A stretch of DNA of 64,000 nucleotides from Lepus europaeus (lineage: Eukaryota; Chordata; Mammalia; Lagomorpha; Leporidae): NCBI RefSeq assembly GCF_033115175.1, contig NC_084839.1, positions 37,681,501-37,745,500 on the forward strand, given 5' to 3'. The position numbers and the translations under genes were made by a program. The notes beneath the pieces are model-generated. The model had not been told where the DNA came from. It saw nothing but the letters and a program-made list of their open reading frames with translations, and did no database searches. Below are positions 10,791 through 20,971 of this stretch, in pieces (within the stretch, counting starts at the first letter, position 1; each line of letters begins with the position of its first letter).

Positions 10791-11686
10791 AATCCAGAGG
10801 GCTGTGATCTCCATTCTCCATCAATGCACAGAGAAAATCCTTTGTCTGTTGTAACTACCATGGAGCCTTTTAGTTCCCACCCTTCCTTTTGCTTAATTTC
10901 TATTCTATAACCAAACTAAGAAAAATCTATCCAGTAATAAAGTCTTAACCAGATGCAGAATATTTTCTGTATTCTAAATTCATAAAATACATTCATTTTA
11001 TAAAAATGTGACTGTATATTTCAATCAAGAGTTCTCTCTTTCCCAAAAAGTTGTAGTTTGTCTAATATATCTACCCCATGGTAGGACCCTACATCTTTGC
11101 ATTCTTTCAAGAGAGATATTTTTTTTTTATTTCAAGCTCCAAATTAACTTAGTTTCCCCCAAATAAAGTATCTCAGACTGTTTTGTGACTCTAAACATAA
11201 GATAGATATTTTGAAATAATTTTTACATCTGAAAAGATTATTTGAAAATTTTTTCACAGTTGCTATATCATATTATAACAATTATTATTAATTTTGTTAT
11301 TTGGGCTTGATATACTTTTGTTGCAACTGTTGAATGTCAAGTTCTGCCAATTTGTAAAACACTTCTGTGGTAGGCAGAGTCTTTCATAATGAGCTTCTTA
11401 TTTTTTATGAGATGCAAGGCCAACCATCTTGTTTTACCATGAGTCAAGGTGGGTGGTTTTATGTCCAACTACAAATTCAAATAATTGTGAGGGAAAAGCA
11501 CTTACTGAGATAACCTAAACACAAGATCAACAGTATAAGCATACTTCGTTTACTGTGTTCTTAAATGGTAAAATTGCATATATGTGGTAAGTTGGGCAAT
11601 TTATTGCATGTTGAATGGCAGACAGACTGGAACAGAATTCTTTACATCCTGTTTATCTAGCAATTGATGGCATAAATAACCATTTG
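10791..11686. other. No recognised feature
   Basis: AT-rich, single-copy-looking sequence with no confident repeat match. Confidence 0.45.
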
Positions 11687-11794
11687 CCAAGTTGTAGCGT
11701 TCCCAAACATTCACCAAGTGACAGCATACTCAAACATATACCAGTTGACAGCATACTTCAAAATTTACCAGTTGGCAGCATATCTAAACACAAA
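11687..11794. repeat. 27-bp minisatellite, four units
   Basis: Four consecutive 27-bp units (11687-11713, 11714-11740, 11741-11767, 11768-11794) share the pattern CCAGTTGACAGCATACT then CAAACATA. Units 2 and 3 are the most alike; the outer units are more diverged. Because 27 is divisible by three, the plus-strand frame through it (11615-11839, 74 codons) stays open and gives four nine-residue repeats of the type PxDSILKHI. There is no sign that this ORF is a gene. Confidence 0.88.
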
Positions 11795-14700
11795 AGATTA
11801 ACTATGCCATTTTTTTTTTGTAGTCTTCATCACACCTAGTAGAAATGATTAAGAAATGTATCTCTAGTAGGATATTCTGAGTATGCGAATAATATGTGTG
11901 CAATCCACCAAACAAAACTAAGTTAGCACTGAGTAAATTATTCATGTCATATAAATGCTATTCCTCCAGAAAATTCAAGAAAATAGCTGTTCTATTCTCC
12001 CACAATACTTGCAATAGAGAAAACATTTTATTCTTAATTTCTGATTCTCCTAATTACCTCTAAGGTAATTAGGGTCACTAACTATTTTGCTTTTAAAGAC
12101 AGTGAGAAAAAGAATTGACCAAATTCACTGTTACTTTAGGGTTTAGCAATTGCTCTAATGGGAGTAAATGAATGACAGGGAAAGGGAGCAGTCATCCAGG
12201 GCATCAGCTTTTGAAAAGTGCTACATGAGGCACAAGGGAGGAGCTGAGCAACAGCCACCTACAGGTTTTCGGCCCAACTTCTGCCTGAGTCAATTTGCTT
12301 TGTTCTCTTTTCTGCCTACGGTCTCTAACTTCGACCAATCATTTCCAGATCCATTCTGAAAGTCAAAGAATCAAATACCTAGAAAAATGACTCCATGCAT
12401 GCCAGGTGCTGTCCCAGCAGCATGTCATCAAGTAGAGCAAACGAAAAACTAAACTAGCGGGGGCAGGCTGCAATAATAAAGAAATCACTAAATCTTAGGA
12501 CCAAAAGTTCTCCCACTAGCTTGAATCTTCATTCTACTATTTACAGGTAGGTATTGTAATAGTATTCTATCCCTCTTTGTTCAGGAACTTAAATATCTAT
12601 GAAAATACTTACTTCAAAAATTTTGTACAGAAATTTAATAAAAATGTAAATTATCTTTCTCATACATTGTACACAGCACAATAGATAACAATAGTTATTT
12701 ATATTGTTTTGCTTTTAGGGTAAATTACTCCTTTACCTGGAAGAGCTCGTGCTGTCATTATCAGTATACCAAAAAGGGGGTTCTGTAAGCGTTTGTATTT
12801 ATATACAATTCAATTTCTCAGTGCTACTTGGTTATAGGCCCCAGGACTTCAGTGACAACAAAAGCAAAACTCATGGAAAACAACCTAAACCATCCAAATA
12901 TGTAGCCTGGCAGTATGCCCCACATCACCTGTGGCTGGTAGAAAAGAGAAACTATAACAGATAATTCTCTTTTTGCACAGAATAATTCTAACACTCCACT
13001 TATCTGTGTTTGTTAGTTTTATATAATTGCATTATCCAAATTCAGCAGCGTGTGGGGTTTGTGAGAATAGCAGTGCTAAGTTGGCTTTATTTACCCTCAA
13101 ATGTACATGCAAAGCTCACAGCTTACCTGTGCTTCTCTCAAAAACACATATAATTTCCACAGCAAAATATTAGGATTTTCTCATTTTTATAGCACTGCTG
13201 ACAGTATGGGCTACTGATTCTTTTCCACATGCTCTCTGATTTCCACCTAAACATTGTGATGAATGGTAACAATAAGAAATGTCCACTTTATGCCCTTGGA
13301 ACTGCTCTCCTTTTGAAGAATTCCATTACCAAATAATACATGATTTTTTTTTTTTTTGACAAGCAGGTGTTTGTTTGCCTTCCAATACTGGGAATGAGAA
13401 ACAGATGACATAAAACTTTTTTAAACTGAAAAATTAAAGATGGCAGCAAATGGCCTTCAACACTTAGAATCAGAAACAAATTTCTCATTCAAGTTTTTGT
13501 TTTTACAGATTTCATTTTTTTAAAAAAAATGACCTGAAAATACCAAAGTCTCTCTGGGGAATCTCATTTACATCCTTTTTACTGGCTCTTGGGTGCATTT
13601 TGGAACTTGCGACAGATCATTTCCTTGTTTTAATTATTTTTTATTAGAGCATTGTGATGCAATGTGCTTTGGGCTGTTTATATGTTGCAAGATGTTCACT
13701 TGCAACATAATTGAACTCATATTTTTCTCTGTCCCCTGTGTGAAGGTTAGGCTTTGAAATTCTGAGTAATACAATACTTCCACTGATTATTTCTCAAAGG
13801 AACACACACAATTGTGTATATTTCAAAATACGGAAAAAAAAGTTATATAAATATTTCACAGAACAATTCTTATAGTAAAATATACAATTTCTCCCAGATA
13901 TACTTATGTCAAATGTCAATAATGGTGAATATCTCCCATCACTAGTGAGAGAAGACAAGGCGAAATGTTACAAGGGGATTAATTGTAAAGAGGGGACTTG
14001 AAAGCTGAGAGTGAATTCTGGTTATGCAATTTCCTAGCTCATGTTCTGGGCGAATTCTTAGTGTCCCTAAGTCTAAATTAGCCTCATGTGTATACTCTAA
14101 AAGATAGCATACACAATCATCCCAAGAATCCCAAAAATTATTTGTATATATGAAACTTTTAATTTTAATTACTTGACATCCTCAAAGAGCTTTTCCAATT
14201 CATAAATGTGAAATAAAGCAGATCCAACAATCTTCTTTTGGAAATTTTTGCTTGATGTTTTTACAAGCCATAAAGTAAAGTGAACTTTTAAATATTTCAC
14301 AATATCTCTTATACTAGCCCTTAAAAAATTCATGTGCATATGAATTATCTTTAGATTCTGATTCAGGGAATTAGGAATAGGCACGAAATCTAGAGTCACT
14401 CATAGTGTGAGCCAGGATCAGTGTCTGTTCTCGAGCGTGAGTTGCTCCCATCTCCTCGTGGCAGTGAAGTGAAAAGCTTCTATCAGAATGTGAATCAGCA
14501 TACTGACTGCTGCATTAATAAAGCCTTGCTGTGGTAACATGTTGGCTGTGCAAAACAAGGTCGTTGGTGATACAATTAATTTTCATCAGCAGTCTGACAC
14601 TTCCTATCCCAGTATGAACTAGGAAACAATTAGTTCTGTTGGACACTTGGAGAATCGGTATTTTAAACTGATAGGATGGAGGGGCAGGATGTTGATTTTA

Positions 14701-15336
14701 AATGCTTCATTATTTTTCATTTGTTCCAAAATCAGTATCCTTCCAAAGTCTCTAAAGCAATGATGTGTTGGGGAAGAGTGATATGGGGAAGAATCTGTTT
14801 GGTTAATCAGTGAAATGTTTAACCCTGATATATCTGAGTCAGAATTTCTGTTCTGCCATTTATTAGCAACACGGTTTTTAAGCAAACTATCTTATTTATT
14901 TGGACTACTTGGAGCTGAATTGTGATGTGATTAGAATGTCCTCCAGGTCACTTCCTTTACTCACTTCTCAGCTCATCTACTTGTTGTGGTGCCCTCGTGT
15001 GTCTATGCACACTATGTCACTTTCTCCTTCCTTCCCAGGGAGGAGAGCCAGATATTCTGGCTCCCCTCTTCTGAGAAAGTCTCCCCAGAACATCAATCAA
15101 CTTCTTTTTAGGTTCACCTCTCAAAATGACAATAAATAAACCTGGAAGTATCAAATACTCGGTGAATTAAGGCATTTATATTTTAACCAGTTTATTTTGA
15201 AATCTTAAGAATCTTAGAGACTTGAACTGCTTATCATGATGACCATATTACTAAACATTCAACCAACTTATTTCTCAGTTTGTTCAAAATCATACTCATG
15301 ACTTTTTAAAATTTTTTATTTATTTTATTTATGTGC
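11795..15336. other. Long stretch without recognised genes or repeats
   Basis: About 3.5 kb of mostly single-copy-looking sequence. ORFs up to 88 codons show no recognisable domain. It includes a perfect hairpin at 13681-13709 (separate entry), a T run at 13346-13358 and a compositionally complex block at about 14404-14600. That block contains CAGCATACTGACTGCTGCAT and could be conserved non-coding DNA. Confidence 0.4.
13681..13709. repeat. Perfect 11-bp inverted repeat (hairpin)
   Basis: TATGTTGCAAG (13681-13691), a 7-nt spacer, then CTTGCAACATA (13699-13709). Each arm contains TTGCAA. It is not part of a recognised repeat and no T-tract follows, so a terminator reading is not meaningful here. 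Confidence 0.9.
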
Positions 15337-15620
15337 CAGCATAACATATGGTCAGCAGTTCAAGTCCCTGCTGCTCACTTCCGATCCAGCTTTCTGCTAT
15401 GGCCTGGGAAAGCAGCAGAAGATGGCCCAAGTCCTTGGGTCCCTGCACCCTTGCACAGCTCCAGCCACTGAAGCCAACTAGGGAGTGAACCAGCAGATGG
15501 AAGACCTCTCTCTCTCTCTCTCTGTCTCTCTGTCTCTCTCTGTCTCTCTGTCTCTCTCTCTCTCTGCCTCTCCTCTCTCTGTGTAACTCTGACTTTCAAA
15601 TAAATAAATAAATCTTTAAA
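15337..15620 (+). mobile_element. C-repeat SINE (older type)
   Basis: GTCAGCAGTTCAAGTCCCTG (B-box region), GATCCAGCTTTCTGCTATGG and AAGATGGCCCAAGTCCTTGG are followed by a long CT tract (15505-15580) and a TTTCAAATAAATAAATAAAT tail. The head is truncated or diverged. Confidence 0.93.
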
Positions 15621-15957
15621 AGAGAGAGAGGGAGAGAGAAAGAGAGACAGAGAGACAGAAAGGTAGAGACAGACAGAGATATCTCTCACATCCACTGATT
15701 CACTCCTCAAATGCCAGCAACAGCTGGGGCTGAGCCAGGCTGGAGTCAAAACTCAGGAACTCTAAGTCTCCCAAATGAGTGGCAGGAACCCAAGTTCTTG
15801 AACCACATTTCTTGCTGCCTCCTAGGGTGTACATTAGCTGGAAGCTGGATTAGAAGTGCACCTGGAACTCAAACCCCAAGAACTCTGATACGTGATATGA
15901 GTGTCTCAAGCATCCTCTTAGCTGCTGCATTAAAAGCCCACTCCATACTCTTATGTC
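15621..15957 (-). mobile_element. Older tRNA-derived lagomorph SINE (diverged C-related)
   Basis: Begins with a GA-rich tract (the complement of the CT-rich SINE 3' part). It continues with TGATTCACTCCTCAAATGCC, a GAGCCAGGCTGGAGTC-like segment, GTGGCAGGAACCCAAGTTCT and GCTGGAAGCTGGATTAGAAG, and ends in CTGCTGCATTAAAAGCCCAC. The same layout occurs at 22272-22597. It lies tail-to-tail with the preceding plus-strand SINE. Its lineage within the C-repeat group is uncertain. Confidence 0.8.
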
Positions 15958-16083
15958 TTTATATTCAAAATCATAAAAAGCACAACATGGTAAAATGCCA
16001 TGAGATAAATCTGAACATAATGCTATGGAAGTTGGTCAGAGAACTGTTATTAAGAGGAATCCTCTAAGGAGTATATATGCAAA

Positions 16084-16180
16084 GACTTCAGAAAGTTTGT
16101 GAAAGGTACACATTATAAAAGATTCTTTGCATAAAAATTAATTAATCTTCTATTTCCATTTTTCCATGAATTTGTAGAAT
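16084..16180. mobile_element. Mariner-like MITE (small DNA transposon)
   Basis: A compact element of about 97 bp. CTTCAGAAAGTTTGTGAAAG at its left end and CCATTTTTCCATGAATTTGT near its right end are diverged inverted repeats of each other. The layout resembles the TTCAAAAAGTTCATGGAAAA-type mariner elements of mammals. There is no coding capacity. Confidence 0.55.
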
Positions 16181-16257
16181 TTAAATATGCACAGGACTTT
16201 AAAGATTGAGTAGGATTTGTATAGGTAGTAACACAGTTAAGAGGTTACTGTTGCATG

Positions 16258-16515
16258 ATTTTTTATTATCTTATTCTTTTTTTCATTAGCATGTAATACT
16301 TGCACATTTTTATGGGGTACAGTACAATATTTCAACATATATACTAAGCATTCACTGATCAAGCCAGGTAACCAGCTTTATCATTTCCTTATCTTTTCTT
16401 GGGCTTGGAGCCTACCAGTCTCTCTTGTCAATTATTTTGTAGATAATAATACATTATGTGAACTATAGTTGCCCCACTGTGTTATAGAATACTAGTACCT
16501 TTGTGTTTTGGTACT
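16258..16515 (-). mobile_element. L1 3'UTR end, minus arm of an inverted (twin-primed) L1
   Basis: Starts with a T-rich tail complement (16260-16286), then antisense L1 3'UTR: TTATGGGGTACAGTACAATA (16310-16329), GAACTATAGTTGCCCCACTG and TTATAGAATACTAGTACCTT. This is the ancient L1MA-type 3'UTR. It is joined through an AT palindrome to a plus-orientation piece of the same L1 region at 16626 onward. Together they fit one minus-strand insertion whose 5' part was inverted. Confidence 0.75.
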
Positions 16516-16533
16516 CATTGTGTTTGTATATAT

Positions 16534-16621
16534 ATTAATACTCTCACATATATATGTAATATATATGATATATATATATCATATATATGATATATATATA
16601 TATATATGTGAGAGTATTAAT
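16534..16621. repeat. AT-rich palindrome with 22-bp perfect arms
   Basis: The arms 16534-16555 and 16600-16621 are exact reverse complements, including the non-simple segment TTAATACTCTCAC (16535-16547) and its partner GTGAGAGTATTAA (16608-16620). The 44-nt centre is TATATATG-rich and also largely self-complementary. It sits exactly between the two opposite L1 pieces. Confidence 0.93.
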
Positions 16622-16625
16622 TAGT

Positions 16626-16915
16626 TACAAAAAAGAATGAAATTCTGACATCTGCAGCAAAATGGATGAGCCCGGAGATCATTATGTTAAGTAGAATAAG
16701 TCAGATACAAAAAAGACAAAAATTGCATATTCTCTCTCATTTGTGGAAATCCAGAAAAAAATAGGCCATCTGAATTTTGGATAATGATTACTAGAGGCCT
16801 GAAAGTATGAGGGAAAGTATGAGGGGGGAAGGAGTGAGGGGGGTTGGAATAACAGGTACTGAAACAGATGATCTTTATCAATGTACAATGCAGTGCTACA
16901 TTTAAAGGCAATGAC
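16626..16915 (+). mobile_element. L1 ORF2 end and 3'UTR start, inverted arm
   Basis: Plus-strand ancient L1: AAAAAAGAATGAAATTCTGA, GCAAAATGGATGAGCCCGGA and AAGTAGAATAAGTCAGATAC (the ORF2 C-terminal region), then CTCATTTGTGGAAATC and a purine-rich 3'UTR start up to about the GGTACTGAAAC segment at 16855. In L1 coordinates this lies just upstream of the minus arm at 16258-16515, as twin priming predicts. The right boundary is approximate. Confidence 0.7.
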
Positions 16916-18303
16916 ATTTGATTTGTAATAAGTTAGAACATGGCAATATCAAAGTGATACCTATTGTTATCATAATTGTTCTTTAAAGTAACAAATGCAA
17001 TGTACTTTGTAAATTGCTTATGAAAGATATTTAAATAATAACAAGAAACTCAGGATTATCATACACACGGTCTCAGTTAAGAAGAGAGAAAAAGCAATGA
17101 AGAGGAAGATTTTAAATTATTCTAAGTGACTGGAACTCCAATGGAAAATTAAAGGAACTATAGTGTCCACATAAACATTTTTATTTATAAAATTAGAAAC
17201 ATTTGTAAGAGGGAAAGAATAGCACAGTGGATGCTATTGCTGTGAGCATTGATTGTTTATGTCTCCTACCCACTGCAGGCAAAATTATAGCTCTTGGAAA
17301 TCTGATTGTCCTCTGTTAAACACTATAATTTCTAATATAATTGGCCAATAAACAACAACATAAATTGTTGCATTTAAATATTAATAAGATTCCTTTTCTG
17401 TCGAGCTTCCCTGTGCGTCATGTAGCCATTACTGTGCTACAAATCAAAGGAAAAAAACTAACCATAGCAGCCTGTGGATATTTTTAGCTTGTAAAGAGAA
17501 TGTCCTTTTGGTAATATTTAAATAAACCTGCAATTTATGGAAATGTGGGTGCATTCAAGTACATTTTTACTCAGGAAGTTTTTTAATAGTTGTGTTGCTC
17601 ATTAGGCTGTGATTAATGCCATGTTTACTTTCATTTGCAGTTAGAAAACTAAACTAACATTTGCATGGAAGAAGGAAAAAGAACAGAGGCAACAGTAAAG
17701 ATAGAAAAATCTAAAAATGAAAAACTAACAATAAAGTCATCAGCATAGAATTTATCTGTGATTTTTGCATCTCTAAACATTCAATCATCATATTTAAAAC
17801 AGAGAAAAAGATTTAAAACCATCTTTTTATTCCCCACTATTGATTCTGATAAATTTTGGAGTTTGTATATGGAATGTAAGAATTTTGTTCTTCTATATTT
17901 AATTTTCATAGTTTTACAGATGATTTATTTTTTAAAATCATCATAAAATGATAACTCATCACATGCAAGTTGATTTATAACTCCATTTTAGTAAGAACTT
18001 ACAAAAGACTTTCAGCCTACAAAATTTTAATCCTTCTTATCCTAATGTGATTCAGGGACCCCAGGTGAGGTAGACTGAATCAATTAATATGTAAAAAACT
18101 CTTTAGTCTAATATTGGATGTCCATGCCATCTACGTGACCTTCAGCTACATCTCCAATTTGTTTTATCAATAGTAGAATTTATACTTATTTTACTTACAA
18201 AATGTTTGTTAGCAACTCTATTGACCAAAGTACAATTAAGTAATAACCAAAAGCCAAGAATGCATCCTTTAATGGTCTAACACTAAGTTAGCAGCTGCTG
18301 TGG

Positions 18304-18305
<2 letters not shown>
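16916..18305. other. No recognised gene or repeat
   Basis: AT-rich. Around 17600-17670 several developmental-factor-like words cluster: GATTAATG at 17611-17618, TGTTTAC at 17622-17628 and the exact octamer ATTTGCAT at 17659-17666. These are suggestive only. Confidence 0.4.

Positions 18306-18345
<40 letters not shown>
18306..18345. repeat. (TA)n microsatellite
   Basis: About 20 uninterrupted TA units. Confidence 0.97.
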
Positions 18346-18348
<3 letters not shown>

Positions 18349-19084
18349 GCCTATTGCTAATTTATTCATTGAATTATTGGAAATGTATTTATGCTAATTG
18401 CCATGAAATGCACAGGTCTTAGACTTGTGATAAATATTGCCTCTCAGGTAGTCCAAATCTTTCCAATATAGACAGATTTCTATTGAATAACTAAAAAATT
18501 GTGAGTCAAACTTTGCTTGAACTCTCCAAAGAAAATGAAACATAAATTATCAAAGAAAAAGTTCTAACTTTTAATCCAAATTTTTCTCTTCTGAGGGAGA
18601 AAAATAACCAAGACAAATTTAATACTTCCGGATAATAAATCTTCAATTTAGTACAGATTCCTAGAAACTATCTTAGAGAATGATGCTTAAAGGTTCAACA
18701 TAACAATGGTTAGGATTAAGTAACTGGATCTTTCCCCAAATGAATATTAAATGACAATGAAAAAAAATACTAATGTCTACAAGGTTAATTCCAGCCCTTC
18801 ATATTATCAATCCTTTTTTTTTTAATCCTAGCCATATACATGAATTGCTTAATATATGAACACACAGAGACATGCACTGTGCACAACCTTATAGAGGTTT
18901 TGGCAGCAGAAGCAGAAACAAATACTGAAGCACATGTTGTATCTTTACTATTGAGAAATATTATTATCACTAGCATTCTACAGTAAAACCCTAATTTCCT
19001 TCCATATCCTCCTTCATCTTGTACAATGTGTCACACTCTAGCAACAGTGGGCTCCTTTTATTGCTTGAGAGTGCCAACAACTAT
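18346..19084. other. No recognised feature
   Basis: AT-rich sequence with no supported gene or repeat. Confidence 0.45.
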
Positions 19085-19300
19085 CCCACCTGAGGACTTT
19101 GGACAAGCTGCTCACTTTCCTAGAATGTTCAGTCCCCCATTATTCGCACAGCTGAGTCTTCTTTATGGTTCAAATCTCAGCATAAAAGAGATTCTCTCCA
19201 ACCACCTGTCTAAAAGTTTGTCACCTCTTCAGTTACTTACATCGAAAGAACCCTATTTGTTTTCTCTATAATCCTTATTTGTAATCCATAAAAATATTTT
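19085..19300 (+). mobile_element. L2 LINE 3' fragment
   Basis: Matches the mammalian L2 3' region in order: CTTTCCTAGAATGTTCAGTC, GTTCAAATCTCAGCATAAAAGAGA (the counterpart of GGTCTCAGCTCAAATGTCAC), then CTCTCCAACCACCTGTCTAA and TTTTCTCTATAATCCTTATT. Diverged and non-coding. Confidence 0.7.
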
Positions 19301-19329
19301 TAATTTGAATCTTATTTCTCTTCCCCAAA

Positions 19330-19515
19330 GTAGGATTCACACCATCATTCAAATATAATGATTAAGGGTCTACCTTGTAACAGGTCTTATTCTGGGTCTT
19401 ATGATTCTATCACTCTCTGTGTAGCTACTTTAGAAATGAGAAATAGATAATAAACAGATGTTAAAACAATGTATAATGTATCAAGAAATCGGAGTGAAAG
19501 AAGCACATAGATGCT
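19330..19515 (-). mobile_element. Possible L2 fragment (antisense)
   Basis: Antisense L2 3'-end pattern: AAGGGTCTACCTTGTAACAG then TTATTCTGGGTCTTATGATT, then GATAATAAACAGATGTTAAA. It resembles the usual 'accTACTATGTGCCAGGCAC...' and 'gacaataaacaa' blocks. Weak but collinear. Confidence 0.5.
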
Positions 19516-19640
19516 AAAGGTAATGGATGAAAATTTAATTCATAAGCATGACATCCATGATGTTTCAAAGTACCTCATTCAAAATGTTTTCCAATTATGA
19601 AAGAGAAAAGAGTAAGTTTACAAGGAATAATATGTGCTTC

Positions 19641-19972
19641 ATTTTTTTTAATTTTAGTTAAGTTATACAAATTTCATATATTTCTCATATATAGATTAAG
19701 AAACACAGTGACTCTTCTCCCTCTACCCTCCCTCCCTCACATGCTCCAACCCTTCCCCCATCCTTATATGCCACTGTTAAGTTTTACAAAGATCTATTTT
19801 CAGTATACTTAATGATCATGTAGTTAACCCTACTATAACTAAAGAGGTCAACAAATAGTATAAAGAGGAAAAAAAAAAACACACTGTTCTTCAACAGAAG
19901 AGACAAGGGCTATAAACAATCATCAAATCTCAAAATGTCTATTTCACTCCCATACTTTACATTTCAGAAACT
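19641..19972 (-). mobile_element. L1 3'UTR fragment with T-rich start
   Basis: Antisense lagomorph L1 3'UTR. A T-rich tail complement at 19641-19650 is followed by TATACAAATTTCATATATTT, AAACACAGTGACTCTTCTCC, a C-rich block (19715-19765), TTTACAAAGATCTATTTTCA and GGGCTATAAACAATCATCAA. It is 5'-truncated near 19972. Confidence 0.9.
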
Positions 19973-19984
19973 CTAATACTTAAC

Positions 19985-20205
19985 TTGGATCAAAGGGATA
20001 ATATGTGCAGATACAGCCTTAAACAAATGATCAATGCTGCCATCACCAGCAACATCTATCCATAACACGTAACGCTGATATAATACCCTAAGAAGAGCAC
20101 ATCCCTTTAGTCGCAACCTTTCCAACAGCATTTCCTCAATCGTGTCACAAGAGCATAGAGCCATTCTAAATTGAATGCATTCTACAAAATAATTGACCAA
20201 CACTT
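19985..20205 (-). mobile_element. Ancient L1 (L1M-type) 3' region fragment
   Basis: On the minus strand, TTTTGTAGAATGCATTCAAT, a GCTCTTGTGACACGATTGAG-like block and TTGCTGGTGATGGCAGCATT followed by GATCATTTGTTTAAGGCTGT reproduce the layout of a common ancient L1 segment ('tttgtagaatgtcc...ctggtgatgttaac...gatcacttggttaag'). This explains the 76-codon ORF at 19973-20203, which is not a gene. Confidence 0.6.
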
Positions 20206-20524
20206 ACCAATGATTTCAAAGTTTTGAAAGATGCAGGTGGACTGAGGAACAGTTAGGTTGGAGGGCAGCATGGGTAAGGAGAAGTAAAATGCAATGCAGC
20301 ATTCTGTGCCAAGACCTGCAACAGCAAGAGGGCATTAGTGGAAAAAACTGAGGATCTATGAAGAGATTCTTAGATTTACTTAGGAGCATAGCATAATTTT
20401 CTAGTTTTTATAATTGTTCAATGCTTGTACAAGAAGCCAGCACAAGGGAAAGTTCGGTGAAAGGTATATAAGAAATCTCTGGACAATTTTTGAAAATCTT
20501 CTCTAACTGTAAAACTATCTCTAG
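20206..20524. other. Mostly unassigned; possible ancient L1 tail
   Basis: Unassigned apart from a segment at about 20458-20520 (GTATATAAGAAATCTCTGGA, then a CTAACTGTAAAACTATCTC-like stretch). That segment resembles the widespread ancient repeat tail 'gggaactctctgtact...tgtaaatctaaaactatt'. Confidence 0.4.
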
Positions 20525-20680
20525 AATAGGAGAGCCAGCAGTTTCAAACCCAATTCTATAATCTAATTCTGTGACCTTAGGCAAATTATTTAACTTTGTC
20601 TCAATTTCCTCATCTAAAAAAATGGATACAATAGTTTCTTCTTTATATGGCTTTGTGGATTTAGTAATCCAGTGCATATT
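20525..20680 (+). mobile_element. MIR SINE
   Basis: Plus-strand MIR with the core order intact: GAGCCAGCAGTTTCAAACCC (B-box area), CTGTGACCTTAGGCAAATTA, TTAACTTTGTCTCAATTTCC and TCATCTAAAAAAATGGATAC. Ancient mammalian-wide SINE. Confidence 0.88.
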
Positions 20681-20895
20681 TTATACTCAGGTCTCCTGGC
20701 TTAAGGGATCTGTTCTCCAAAGGTTAACTGAATAAAAATGTTGGCCAAATCATTAATGATCAAATACTAAAACTAGTTACTCAACTGAGCTGAAGCTTTT
20801 CTGATGAAAAATAAATTGGAAATAACCTCATGTTTTTATCATTATTGACATTTTAGTATGAGAAATATTAACAGTTGAGGTTAGTTTTCTGTTTA

Positions 20896-20971
20896 TTGTT
20901 TGTTTTTGTTTTCTTAGTTGTTTTTGTTTTTGGTTTTGGTTTTGGTTTTTTGTTTGTTTGTTTGTTTGTTT
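20896..20971. repeat. (TTTG/TTTTG)n low-complexity tract
   Basis: Interrupted GTTT and GGTTTT units. A second similar tract lies at 21276-21312. The lysine/threonine-rich minus-strand ORFs here are artefacts. Confidence 0.95.

Noticed and set aside
19973..20203. 76-codon minus-strand ORF with a protein-like composition
   Set aside because: The nucleotide sequence follows an ancient L1M-type repeat layout, so the open frame is incidental.
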